Source: Nymphalis io
Taxonomy: Eukaryota; Arthropoda; Insecta; Lepidoptera; Nymphalidae
Assembly (NCBI RefSeq): GCF_905147045.1
Contig: NC_065897.1
Span: 5,967,001 to 6,031,000, forward strand
Length of the DNA: 64,000 bases
Reading direction: 5' to 3'
The notes under the pieces were generated by a model. The model saw only the letters and a program-made list of their open reading frames with translations. It made no database searches and was not told where the DNA came from. Position 1 is the stretch's first letter; each line of letters opens with the position of its first letter. Positions 1-11,205 of the stretch are shown here, one piece after another. Made by a program: the position numbers and the translations under genes.

Positions 1-235
1 TTATTTGTTTGATGGTAAGAGTTAGTGCAAGCCTGTAAGGGTACCATCATTGAATCGAATGCCAAACATCAATACTTAGTATTGTTGTGTTTCAGCAAGG
101 GTGAGTGAGCCAGGGTTATTACAAGCACATGGGAAATACCATCTTCGTTGCCAAGATTGTTAGCGCATTGGCAATATAAGGTACGGTTATTAATTGGCAG
201 GCCCAATAGCTCATTCGTCTACCTATTTCATAAAA
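1..235 (+). repeat. SINE-like family B copy (B1)
   Basis: Member of a roughly 280-bp dispersed family seen about a dozen times here. Its landmarks are a head with GTGCAAGC and a GGTACCACC-like block, a middle with TTGTTGTGTTCCGG and GGTGAGTGAGCCAG, then ACAGGCACAAGGGACATAA, and a tail with ACCATCAGGTGGCCCAT ending in CCTATTCTATAAAA. This copy is diverged and its left end may lie outside the window. The short open frame at 194-388 starts inside it and is not a gene. Confidence 0.75.
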
Positions 236-1384
236 AATAAATATTGTCTACAATTGATACTTTATGGTGTAAGTAATAAAAATTATTTACATTATATTTT
301 ATCTTATTATATCTATATTCTTACGGGTGCTACTAACAGAAATGCAAATAAGTGTCATTGTATTACAGTGTGTCAAGGAATTTGGTAATTAAGTGATAAT
401 GAGCAAACAAAAATGTTGCTTATTAAGACAAAGTAGAATTTCGACAAGCAATAATCACGTTTTACTTTTTAGTCAGAAACATCACAGATCTGAAATGATT
501 TTGTTCTTTTGAAATAGTGTGAAGTTAATTATTTAATTCCCTGGATGCGTAATCAAACAGAAATATGATGATGTGCTCGTGACCGACTTCATTTTATCTG
601 TGCAGGGCTTTAGAGCGTACAAGTGTATGCGAAAACACAAGGTTACTCTCTAATCTCTCAATCTCATTATCCAATGGACGGAATATCTGAACTGGGTTCC
701 GAGAAGCTTTCTAAGAGAAACCCAGAAATTAAAAAGTGTAGCCTTATAAACTAGAGTCTAGACAAACGCGGTCATCACAATATTAACACGAATTTTGACG
801 AATGAAATAAAATAAATAATAATCTGTATACGAATTTAAAGAACAATATTCATGTACTGTTACTGTAATTTAAAAAAAATCTCCGAATAGGATGTTTTTA
901 AAACCCAATAATAAAGTTTTAAAAAAAAAAATTTATTACATATGAATATCATAGACAATTGATTAATACTCATTATAAAAGTACTGTGCAATAAATTCGC
1001 AGAAAAAAAATTGGTCTAAATTTACCGAGTCTCGATAACACGCAATATTGATATATTCATTTATAACACCTATGTATATTTATTTAATAATTGTATTGTA
1101 TTTGTATTACACAATCATTTTATATTTCAAACGACACATTTAATTTGCTGGTTGCTCAGTAATATTGAGTATAACGGAATAATAATGGTTTTAATTAATG
1201 CGAATTTTTATACACAAGTTTTCACTTCGTTAATGAAAAGTATAATGTGCATTTCTCAAGCTCTGTTAACGTGTGACCTCAACCGTGAACTTATTGACCT
1301 GTACAAGTAAGTTTACATTATTATTCATATCACTTAATCATCTATAATGTTTTAATCTGAAACATCTATTCTACCTCCGGCGCG
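236..1384. other. AT-rich noncoding stretch
   Basis: No gene is recognisable. A diverged fragment of SINE family D lies at about 612-690. A possible short frame from ATG 1232 ends at a good donor (GTAAGT, 1308), but its 25 residues match nothing I know, so I did not call an exon. Confidence 0.5.
612..690 (-). repeat. Fragment of SINE family D (D1)
   Basis: The segment with ACAAGTGTATGCGAAAACAC, followed by a CTCTAATCTCTCAATCTCAT-like run, matches the reverse complement of the body of the better-preserved copy at 46488-46870. The tRNA-like head is missing. Confidence 0.5.
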
Positions 1385-1500
1385 CTTTTGCGAGACCGAG
1401 TTGTATGCCGTAACGGCAAACGGCGTGCTATGCCGTGCCGCCGCCTCTCTGCGTTTACTATATTCTTCGGTGTCGTGTCTGGTCGAATGTGTGTACTGGA
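1385..1500 (+). repeat. Unnamed repeat family F, copy 1
   Basis: A GC-rich block in AT-rich DNA. It begins GAGACCGAGTTGTATGCCGT and is followed by a second ATGCCG motif and a CTCT-rich segment. Related copies lie at 42760-42880 (plus) and 13110-13265 (minus). Open frames on both strands of the block are shadows of its base composition. Confidence 0.5.
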
Positions 1501-2163
1501 CGCGCAGAAAAATATTATTATTTTTATTTTTCAACGAAACTGTTTAAAGGAAATATTTTTATTTAATTTACTCCATCTTTATTTATTGACTTTTTTATAT
1601 AAATTTATTTCAATAACTATTAATGACTTATTTTCAAAGATAAAAATAAAAATCTAAATATTAAGAGTATCATTTTCTATATTAACTACATTATATATAT
1701 TACAGTATATAATTTGTATTACTATGTTTCGTTTTCAAGAGAGAGTTGAGCCTGTGTTTTTTAACGTATATAGCTAATGTTTCAAATTGATTTTATTTGT
1801 CAAAGTTCTCGAAAACGAATGAGGACAAACATAATAATGAAATGTTCAAGTCAGTAAAATGATTTATAAATTATACAAATATAGACAATTTTATTTGATG
1901 CTTAGAAAGGGGCGAAGCAAAACAGCATATTATACCACCAATATTATGGGTTCGCGTTAAGCAGCCTGCCTGCCGTAATATACGATCCCTAAATGACAAG
2001 CGAGAGACAATAATAAAATATGATGGACAACCTTATATAGAACAGAAACATGCAAGTCATAATGACGGTATCATTATGACTTGCATGTATTAAATTGAGT
2101 TTCATTATTTGTATTTTACATTAAAGATGAGTCTTCGGTGTTCTAATTTTTAATTAATAAGAC
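1501..2163. other. AT-rich noncoding stretch
   Basis: No gene is seen. The only structure noted is the perfect hairpin at 2048-2088. Confidence 0.5.
2048..2088. repeat. Perfect 18-bp hairpin
   Basis: Arms 2048-2065 and 2071-2088 are exact reverse complements around a 5-nt loop (CGGTA). No longer terminal repeat surrounds it, so it is not an obvious MITE. Confidence 0.85.
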
Positions 2164-3932
2164 CTCCAATATCCGTGCCATCAAGGCTGCGATTGAGCAA
2201 AATCGGGGATCGAAAGTGTTCGCTCGCAAGTTTGGGAGGCCGCGTCTGACAAAACTTAAGACTGAAAATGGTGGGGTCGTTACCTCTAGGCCTGAGATTG
2301 TCGGAGAAGTAGAGAGGTTTTATGGGCAGTTGTTCTCTTCAAGATCAGATAAACCCGTGGGAATCAGTATTGATGACCAGCGCGCCCCTCTTATGCACCA
2401 TTATTCCGAGGAGCTCCCGGTCGTTGACCAAGGCGAGATTAGGGCGGCTCTAGAACAGCTTAAAAACGACAAAGCTCTGGGAGATGACGGAATTACAACA
2501 GAGTTGCTTAAGGCAGGCGGGACTCCGGTCCTGAAAGAGCTAGCAAGCCTCTTTAATTCCGTCATCCAACATGGCAAGACCCCGGAAACGTGGAGCGGGA
2601 GTGAGGTGGTACTGTTTTTCAAGAAAGGTGATAAAACCCTCTTGAAAAACTACAGACCAATCTCCCTCCTGAGTCACGTGTATAAGCTGTTCTCAAGAGT
2701 CGTCACGAACCGTCTCGCCAGACGACTTGACGAGTTCCAGCCCCCAGAGCAAGCCGGCTTTCGATCAGGCTACAGCACCGTGGACCACATCCATACTGTT
2801 CGGCAGATTGTGCAGAAGACCGAAGAGTACAATCAGCCGCTGTGTATGGCATTCGTGGACTACGAGAAAGCCTTCGACTCCATCGAAACCTGGGCAGTGC
2901 TCGACTCATTGCAGAGATGTCATATCGATTGGAGATATATCAAGGTACTGAGATGTCTGTACAACGCCGCTACAATGACTGTCCACATCCAGGACTGTAA
3001 GACGAAGGCGATCCAACTGCGCAGAGGGATGAGACAGGGGGATGTAATATCCCCGAAACTGTTCACCAACGCGTTGGAAGACGTTTTCAAAACGCTGGAT
3101 TGGACTATGTATGGAGTCAATGTAAACGGCGAGTACATCTCACACCTTCGATTTGCCGACGATATCGTCATCATAGCAGAGTCGCTGGAACAACTCACCG
3201 AAATGCTGCGTAGCCTAGGCGAGTCTTCCCGGTGTGTCGGTCTCGGTATGAACTTGGACAAGACCAAGGTCATGTTTAATAGGCATGTCGTGCCGGGACC
3301 GATATACGTCGAGGGGAAACCTCTCGAAGTTGTTAGTGAATATACCTACCTAGGACAGATAATACAAGTCGGTAGGAACAACTTCGAGAAGGAAGCCGAT
3401 CGAAGAATTCGCTTGGGATGGGCAGCATTTGGCAACCTTCGTCAAGTCCTCAAGTCGTCTATACCGCAATGTTTGAAGACGAAAGTCTTCAACCAATGCG
3501 TCTTACCTGCCATGACATACGGTGCCGAAACGTGGACACTAACTGCGGGACTAGTCCACAAATTCAAAGTCGCTCAGCGTGCTATGGAGCGAGCTATGCT
3601 CGGAGTATCTTTGAAGGATAAGATCAGAAATGAGATTATCCGGAAAAGAACCGAAGTCACCGACATAGCTTGCAAAATTAGCAGGCTGAAGTGGCAGTGG
3701 GCTGGTCACGTATGTCGTAGGACCGATGGCCGTTGGAGCAGACGAGTCCTAGAGTGGAGACCGCGAATCGGCAAGCGCAGCGTAGGGCGCCCTCCAGCCA
3801 GGTGGACCGACGACCTTAAGAAGGTGGCGGGCACCAACTGGATGCGGAAGGCGGAGGACAGGGAGCTTTGGCGCACCTTGGGAGAGGCCTATGTTCAGCA
3901 GTGGACAACGATTGGCTGTTGATTGAAGACGC
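2164..3932 (+). mobile_element. RTE-clade non-LTR retrotransposon, 5'-truncated copy
   Basis: This copy is nearly identical to the 3' part of the full element at 48117-51232. Homology begins near 2164, matching about 49455, and runs to the 3' end. The endonuclease part and 5' leader are missing, as expected when target-primed reverse transcription stops early. The 3' end reaches the TTGATTGAAG segment, directly followed by a SINE insertion. No convincing long target-site duplication was found. Confidence 0.92.
2165..3922 (+). pseudogene. RTE reverse transcriptase, 5'-truncated open frame
   Basis: An uninterrupted frame of about 585 codons covers the reverse transcriptase and C-terminal region of an RTE-type polyprotein. 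The first in-frame ATG is at 2216, but it is internal to the ancestral protein and not a natural start. Visible motifs are the conserved [10 protein letters not shown] block with the first catalytic Asp, RRGMRQGD, and [10 protein letters not shown], where FADD is the catalytic YxDD box. The C-terminus contains WAGHVCRR and ends QQWTTIGC. The block KALGDDG replaces the KSPGDDG of the longer copy, so a normally conserved Pro is lost. With no endonuclease domain it should not move by itself. It is unrelated to the nearby ABCG genes. Confidence 0.88.
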
Positions 3933-3945
3933 TTTACCAGTAAAG

Positions 3946-4207
3946 CCGTGATAGCCTAGTGGTTAGAACGTGTGAATCTTAACCGATAATCGTGGTTTCA
4001 AACCCGGTCAAGCGCCACTGAATTTTCATGTGCTTAATTTGTGTTTATAATTCATCTCGTGCATGTGTCTGATTCCATTGAAATTCTGCCATATGTGTAT
4101 TCTACCAACCCGCATTAGAGCAGCGTGGTGGAATAAGCTCCAAACCTTCTCCTCAAAAGGTAGAGGAGGCCTTAGCCCAGCAGTGGGACATTAACAGGCT
4201 GTTACTG
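3946..4207 (+). repeat. tRNA-derived SINE family A (A1) with 13-bp TSD
   Basis: The head has a pol III A-box-like TAGCCTAGTGG and a B-box-like GGTTTCAAACCC, followed by a body with GTGCTTAATTTGTG and a tail with GAGGCC, CAGCAGTGGGACA and GGCTGTTACTG. It is bounded by the exact duplication TTTACCAGTAAAG at 3933-3945 and 4208-4220. It inserted just after the RTE copy. The tail resembles the RTE 3' end. Confidence 0.9.
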
Positions 4208-4220
4208 TTTACCAGTAAAG

Positions 4221-7200
4221 GGAATACATTAACAACGGAAGACAACCAATCGGCATTTTTTTCATATTATATTAAAATGCTGAATCGAATTTAAAAAGCA
4301 TCATCGTCATCATAATCATGTAATGGCATAAATATTCATTAATTTATTAAAAGTCGGAAGAGATTTTTGTTTGTTTTGAGTTGGTATTATAAATCAAAGT
4401 TAAATAAATAAAAAAAATATCTTTATTAATATAAACTTTTACGTTATTTTTATAAAACAATTAAATTTTCTACCAGAAAAAATCGGCAAGAATTACACAG
4501 TATCTACACTTTTTCATTAATCGTTTAAAGCATATTCTAATGGCAAGAAGACTAAAGAAAAAACAAATCTTAGATTTACATATTTTGTTTAAATTTATGA
4601 CAAGAATCTAACATTAGATACTATTAATTTACAATTGAATATTAAAAAAATAATTGAATTAAATAAGAAGTTATTGATTAGATGCTCATCACATTTGGAA
4701 AAAAAGAAATAATTCAAACATATTAATCAGTATCATAACCAATCATCAGTTAACATTAATAATAAAATTGTATCTAAAAATGTTGAAAATATCAAAGAAG
4801 TATATATATTGTAATATATATATTTAAATTCCACGCCATCTGTTAAAAGCTTTATAGCACTACAAACAGCTATTGATTAAAAAAAAAATTTTTTATGAAA
4901 CAACGCTATTCCCCCGTACTTGATTACTTCCAAAGTTCCGATAACAACTTCGCCGACAATTAAAACTATAATTATAACAATTAATATTATATAGACTATA
5001 GATAGACTTTTTGAGATGTCTTTTTATTTATCTTTACTTCTGCTATTGTACTACGTAATTAAATGTATATATCTTTTGTAAAAGTCAATAAATACTAGTT
5101 TTTTAAAGTTTATACCTATACAATATTCTACAGAATTATATGGCTTATATATTAATGTATTTTTTAACTTTAAATGTCTCAATTGTTAAATGTAATATTA
5201 ATTATTCTCAAGATATACGAAGATAAATTATTAATTTATATATTGTTATATGACGTTATTTAACGAATTATGTCAACGTAGCCAACGTAGAAAGTCGTCA
5301 GTCCGCGTACTTTTGTGAAACGTTGACAAAACATTACCCAACTAAGCCAAATTATTCTAGTATGTTGAATCGAGTTTGATTCTAAACTGTATTGTTAATT
5401 AAAATTATCAATTAAAAAATATATTTTTTAGTTCAAACATTTATATTACTGTTATTTACGTATATTTTATTTTTTATTAATAACTTCCCAGGCATTATTT
5501 AACGAAACGCCGCTGAAACGACATTGTTAAACGGAAGTTTTTGTGGGAAATATTTAATTGATAAAAAAAATTTTATAATTCAAACAAAGGCAAGTCTTCC
5601 GATTTCTCGCGGCTATGTGTATTTTAAGATGAATGAACCAAAGAACATGTTCATACAATGTAATTAATATTTCTTAGAGCGCCATTATCTATTGGCGTTG
5701 GTGACCACTTACCATCAGGTTACCCATAAAAAAAGAGTAAAGAGTAATTCAAAATACTCCCTACAAGAAACGTTTATTTAGTTTTGCACGTACATATTTT
5801 GCTTTTAGGAAATATTTTAAAGCTTAGTCGTAACGAGAAAAAGATTTCTTGATCAAGACCAACGAGATTTCACTTCAAAAAAATATTAAACACTGCCGTA
5901 ACATATATTTATTTCATTATATTTAGAAAAGACCTTTGATTTGAAACATCATATTCGGCGCGTCAGACTGTTGCGTGGCGAAACGTCGCCACGTTATAAG
6001 ATAGTATGACAAATCTAATACGGTGGGGTATAAAAAAATGTTATATTAAACTTTTTCTTAAAAAAAAAACTTATTTTTGATTATGCTATATTTATATCCT
6101 CTCATAAACTATATGCGTTTAATCTACACAGAATAATTTAAATGTTTCCGATCTGCCTGACGTCCCACGACGGTTCACTTTTATTTTTATTTGTACCAAA
6201 TACAAGATTATCATATATATGTATGCTCAGTACAATTCTGTAACAAATCATTTCGTATCTCACTTATTAAATAATAAAAATAAAGCTGTATAGTGATAAT
6301 AAAAATATATATAAAAAAGAAGAAGCAGCGAAACAGAAACTTAAAAACAAGTTAGTGCATTTAACATCATAGAAGCCGGTGTACAGGTACGCGGACTCCG
6401 CTCATCACTCCATACCTACTCTAGTAACTGCTAATACAACGTATAATTTGCATTTTTTTTAATTTATAATACATAGGTAATCGGCAAATGGGTCACCTGA
6501 TTGTAAGTGATCACCACCACCCGTAGATATTGGCGATAAAAACCCGATTATATACATAAAAATAACACGCGTGTGTTATTTAAATATTATAATGACTATA
6601 ATCAATGACGCGTATCACTTGCTGACATTTCACGATCATGTTCTGCGGTGAGATTTGTTTATATTCTTACAGAATATAATAATAATAAGAATTTATTTAA
6701 AATCAAAAAAAAAGAATCTCGAAAAATATCTTATATAATGTAAACGAAAAATACGGTAAAAGTCTGCGTAATCAAACATATAAATAGCGATGTAAGAGTC
6801 CCAGTTTATTTGTTATATAATATACCTTTATGTATTTATAAATTTTGTAAGCGATGTAATTATTCTTTGAATACATATATACAATGAATATCAACTATAG
6901 AATTATAAGTAATATTAAAATAACGACACAATGAAGCAATTATGAATACGAAACAAATATAAAAAATTATCCCTTCTTGAATTCTATTGCGTTTTCATAG
7001 TATAAATAGGGAAAGTGTAACAACACGAAAAGCACGTGTTGGTACACGTTTTACCTTCTGTGGAGGGATTCCACGTGGAGGGGAGGCCTAGTTCTAACCA
7101 CCAAGTTCTGGAACCTTCGTAGTATTCACGATGACACACATAACAACAGTCAATTGAATTAAAAATCTAATTCCGGTTGCCATTCTTACTCTGGTGAAAG

Positions 7201-7549
7201 TTTTGATCAGTATATACTTTTTAAGGTTAATTCACGTTAATTCATTATTTATATTTTAGTATATTTAAGTTTGTATTACTTTATAACGTTTTGTTTGTAT
7301 TAATCAGAACTACTTTTTCTAACTTATTCAGTAGTCCGAGTGTCTCATTTGTTTGAAAAGTCCTTTAAAGTATAGATATACCATACCATCAGATATTTAA
7401 ATAAATTTAAATGCAGTACAGTTAATATTGTTTACGGAAATCACAATATATATAAAATTCATTTTCATACGGATTTTTAAGACAATGGAAATAAAGTCCT
7501 GTATAATATAATATGATATATATAATATAGATATATAATATATAAGCAG
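4221..7549. other. AT-rich noncoding stretch with repeat fragments
   Basis: No gene is recognisable over 3.3 kb. Short fragments of family B lie at about 5675-5730 (plus) and 6478-6540 (minus), and a piece of the 15-bp-TIR MITE family lies at about 6595-6690. The rest is low-complexity A/T sequence. Confidence 0.5.
6478..6540 (-). repeat. Fragment of SINE-like family B
   Basis: The block with GGTCACCTGATTGTAAGTGA followed by a CACCACCCGTAG-like segment matches the 3' terminal part of family B in reverse. Confidence 0.6.
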
Positions 7550-7850
7550 AGATGGCCCTGTGGTAAGAACGCGTGAATCTTAACCGATGATCGTTGGTTC
7601 AAACCCGGGCAAGCACCACTGAATTTTCATGTGCTTAATTTGTGATTATAATTCATCTCGTGCTTTACGGTGAAGGAAAACATCGTGAGGAAACCTGCAT
7701 GTGTCTAATTTCACTGAAGTTCTGCCGCATGTGAATTCTACCAACCCGCATTAGAGCAGCGTGGTGGAATAAGCTCCAAACCTTCTCCTCAAAAAGAGGA
7801 GAGGAGGCCTTTAGCCTAGCAGTGGGACATTCACGGGCTGTTACGGTACG
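7550..7850 (+). repeat. tRNA-derived SINE family A (A2)
   Basis: A nearly complete copy. It has an A-box-like GATGGCCCTGTGGTAAGAAC, a B-box-like GGTTCAAACCCGGG, the body with ATCGTGAGGAAACCTGCATG, and the tail AGCAGTGGGACATTCACGGG with CTGTTACGG. It sits in a (TA)-rich target, so the exact target duplication is unclear. Confidence 0.85.
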
Positions 7851-8499
7851 GATATAATATATATTTTAATTATTTAATCTCGCCAAACTGTCGACATTTT
7901 GTACGTGAAAATTCTTTAAATCGTTTTGGTAAAAACATCCTGAGGAAACCTACTCCTAGCTATCAGTGTCAAAATCTGCCAGTCGTGATGGATCAGTGTA
8001 AAGGAATAAAATGCAGTCCTCAAGAGAGTGACGATTATAAGTTTTTTTTTTAATATTATCAACTGATCCGGTTTCACTTTTGTAGTTTATATATATTTAT
8101 TATAGTACATACATTTTTTTGGTGTTTATGTAGTTCATTGGGACATATGGCGATGGCGAACAGGCGCGTCATTATCTCATTGCCAACTGTGCATTTACGT
8201 AAATTAAATAGGTATAATTTAATAATTATTCTATAAACACTTACGGTTGATTGAAATTATAAAAAATTAACCTAATTTCAAAGAACCTTCTTTAAAATAA
8301 GCTTTTAGTTATCCGAATCGCGAAACAAGCAAATTTAATTTACTAGATTGTATTGTAATCAGATCTACAAGTTTGTGTAAAATTAAAAAAATTGCGTTAA
8401 ATAAAAATATTTCGGTCGAGCTTACATCTCTAAGATGTGAAGTTAAGCAATATAAATAATTGACATAGTAACAGTAGATTGACTGTCTATTGGATGGTA
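7851..8499. other. AT-rich noncoding stretch
   Basis: I see no gene or clear repeat here. A SINE-like GAGGAAACCT word near 7940 may be a degraded fragment. Confidence 0.4.
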
Positions 8500-8832
8500 C
8501 TTATAATGATAATGACGATGATGATATCCTCTTTACCGATTTCCAACTAAGCAATCACCTACGTAGGAGATATTATAGTGCACAAGTTGGATGAAACGCC
8601 ATGGGCCGGTACAGGCGCAGGGTTACAGGATTTACGTGTTTTCCGAGGTACGGACGTGTAAACACGGCAGTGTTTTAATTCCCGTTTCCTTACTTTTCTT
8701 CTTTATTGACTTTTGTGCTGTTACTGAACCCCAGTAATATTTTATTCGCTTGACCTGGTATTTGAAGCCCAGGACCTCGCCATCTACTGCTTTATAGGCT
8801 AGCCACTAAACCATTAAGACAATCGTGTTACC
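8500..8832 (-). repeat. tRNA-derived SINE family D (D2)
   Basis: It matches the reverse complement of the copy at 46488-46870, with a TTTACCGATTTCC end, then GTAGGAGATATTATAGTGCA, and TTTCCGAGGTACGG. The tRNA-like head, in reverse, contains GAAGCCCAGGACCTCGCC and GGCTAGCCACTAAACCA. Confidence 0.75.
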
Positions 8833-9252
8833 TACCCAGCGTTCTTGATTTAATTTTTATTCATTTGCACTATGCATGCTTAATTATTGCAAGTAGTTTT
8901 CCATATAAATGATATCGGTATATAACTAGTATTGCAGTGATTCATTATTCTATTCTATATCTATCTGCAAGATCTTTTAGAAGAGCGAAAACCATGAACA
9001 ATGAAAAAGCACCTGTTTCTAATACTAATTATGAACACATACGTTTTTATAATAAATTTATAAATATTTTTTTTGTAATTAAAATACAATGAATGAATGA
9101 TTTTTTAATTTATTTATTAAGTTTTTTTTATTATTATTAAACGCACGAGGCAGGCAATAAAGATAAAATATATCATTAGTACGTATCGATTTATCCATAA
9201 TTATAGATTTGATGTACATATTTTTCCAGTGTTTATTATAATTGAATTGAAT

Positions 9253-9385
9253 TTGACGAGCCGGTTCGCGTGGTTGGTGACACCTTTCACGCCGAAGGTT
9301 ATGGGTTCGATTCACACCCAGGACAGACATTTACAAGCTCTGCTTAGTTTGGTATCAGATGGCCGTGTGTGAATAATGTCAAAAA
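9253..9385 (+). repeat. tRNA-derived SINE family C (C1), internally deleted
   Basis: It begins TTGACGAGCCGGTTCGCGTG, continues CACGCCGAAGGTTATGGGTT and CACCCAGGACAGACATTT, then jumps to the tail GGTATCAGATGGCCGTGTGT. The full family structure is seen at 19498-19765, so the middle is deleted here. Confidence 0.75.
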
Positions 9386-9699
9386 AAAAGAATTTGTTTT
9401 TACTAAATTTTTATTTGGGAGTAAATTTATAAATTTGAAAATACAATATTTTACTAATTTCAGTGTAAAAAAGTGCAAAATAAAAAATATGTATATTCTA
9501 ATTCGTAAACGTTCTTTCGTCTGTCGCGTCGCGTAATAGCATAATAAGAAGCTGATTATTATTTTTAAATCGAATTCAACTGAACAATTTTTTTTATTCA
9601 GTTTTTTTACAAGGTCAAAGTGCATGTTAATTGCAAATTGATGGCTTAAAAGCTTTTAAGCGTCAATCTACTACTATATGCTAAATAATTAAATAAAGT

Positions 9700-9915
9700 G
9701 ATAAAGTGTCCCATTGACGAACAAAAGACTCCTTCTTCTTAAGGAAAAAGTTACCAGCTTTATCACTAGGCTAGTCCAATGCGGATGGGTAAATACATAT
9801 GGCAGAATTTTATCCGATTCATGCTTATGCCGTTTTCACTATACTAAACTATAATAAACTCAAATTAAGCACATACCCATTCAGTGGTGCTTTCCCGGCC
9901 TCGGAGGCCGTCTAG
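9700..9915 (-). repeat. Diverged SINE family A (A3)
   Basis: Reverse-orientation copy. It reads GTGTCCCATTG, then CCAATGCGGATGGGTAAATA and ATATGGCAGAATTTTATCCG, ending AATTAAGCACATACCC and CAGTGGTGCTTTCCCGG. Many substitutions suggest an old insertion. Confidence 0.6.
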
Positions 9916-10401
9916 CTCATATCATTTAATTCTTAAAGTTCTTATATGTATTTTTCATAGCAAAACAAGAAAGGTTTTCCTGAGACGATAGTTTTATTAA
10001 GGAAGGAAAGGAATGTTTTATAAAGTAAAAAAAAGTCTGGCCTCACCTACAATACCGATAATTTAGTTTATTTACGCTATATTACATCCAACCAAAATTA
10101 TTGTTCTCATTACAGTTAATTTTTGTATGTATTCTAAAATACGTCATATCATTACTAGGTCAAAACCCTAACAAATTTTGTAAAATTTAATATTCAAAGC
10201 TTAAACAAAACTTAAAAATAAATTTAGGGTCTGCCAAACAGATGCAACACAAACTATTTATCAAAATTTATGTAAATTATGTATCATTAGTACCACAAAA
10301 AAGTAAAGCACAGGTAGGTTTATACAACATACAATATTCAACAAGGATAAATAATAAAATAAACGTACTCAATATACCTTGTTTTATATACTGAATTTTG
10401 A
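9916..10401. other. AT-rich noncoding stretch
   Basis: Nothing recognisable. The weak open frame on the minus strand at 10277-10522 includes a perfect inverted repeat and is not a gene. Confidence 0.4.
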
Positions 10402-10456
10402 GTCGAATTTCGACCATTGGGCGAATACTAGATTCGCCCAATGGTCGAAATTCGAC
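10402..10456. repeat. Perfect 24-bp hairpin
   Basis: Arms 10402-10425 and 10433-10456 are exact reverse complements with a 7-nt loop (TACTAGA). The arms contain CGACCATTGGGCGAA. This perfection is unusual for old noncoding DNA. Confidence 0.9.
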
Positions 10457-10646
10457 CATAATAACTTCCATCAACTGCTGAACGATACTAAATAACGTTC
10501 TGTATTCAAATTTTTTTTCCAAATGTAAGTATCAAAAATCGGTTGACAAACAGAGGAGAAAAAGGCGTTGAACTGTTTTGTCATTGCCTATTTATATACA
10601 GATGCCGATCATGTCTTTGATGGTATTACACACATACTGCAGCAGT

Positions 10647-10826
10647 GCTATTCTATAAGAACTTACTTCGTATCTCAGTCGAAGAAAACCGATTTACGAC
10701 TACTATGCAATTTTATTTTGTGTGTCCTTTAAATACTACAATTATTGAAGTTGATTTTGTACATCATTTTCTGATATTTCACGGTCGCATTTTGCGTGGG
10801 TTTGAGTTTGTTCTTACAGCAAAGCT
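10647..10826. mobile_element. Short TIR element (MITE family E), copy 1
   Basis: The left end GCTATTCTATAAGAA and a right end containing TTCTTACAG resemble the perfect 15-bp inverted ends of the copy at 59209-59382. Interior words such as GATATTTCACGGTCGC are shared in reversed order. The right end is degraded. Confidence 0.55.
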
Positions 10827-11017
10827 CTACAGGAACTTCCCGATTTCTTTCAATTGATTTTTTTAGTAACCAGGTCTGTTACATACTTATAATTATCCTT
10901 CGGTCGCGGCGAGGTATTATATTATTTTACTCCATCACGTAGATTTTTTAAAATAAACGTTGACTCAATACAATTTTGATATTATGAAAAAAAAAACAAA
11001 AATATTGTTCAATCTAT

Positions 11018-11205
11018 ACTAATAGCTTGAAGCTGAATGGTATGTTTATTTGAACGCGCTAATCTTATGATCCACTGGTCTGAGATGGTAATATATTTTT
11101 CGTTAGATTGCCCATTTATTGAGAAGGTATATAACGATACATTGGCCGAGAATTAACGTTTAAAAGTGAAACCGCGCAGAACAGCTAATTTATAATAAAT
11201 ATATG
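11018..11205 (+). mobile_element. Helitron-like (Lep1 type) fragment
   Basis: It begins ATCTATACTAATAGC, a common 5' end of lepidopteran non-autonomous Helitrons. It contains GAACGCGCTAATCTTATGAT and ends with CGCGCAGAACAGCTAATTT. Assignment rests on recalled family words; no search was run. Confidence 0.45.

Noticed and set aside
1232..1308. Possible first coding exon of ABCG gene 1 ending at a GTAAGT donor
   Set aside because: The 25 residues show no ABCG N-terminal pattern, the exon would end in the wrong phase, and the intron would be 16 kb. It is not supported.
2920..3273. Minus-strand frame of 117 codons over the RTE copy
   Set aside because: Antisense shadow of the reverse transcriptase frame, with a similar shadow in the other RTE copy.
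10402..10456. Hairpin considered as a microRNA gene
   Set aside because: Arms are perfectly paired and short, with a small loop. Insect pre-miRNAs usually have imperfect stems of about 22-30 bp with flanking pairing. There is no support without small-RNA data.
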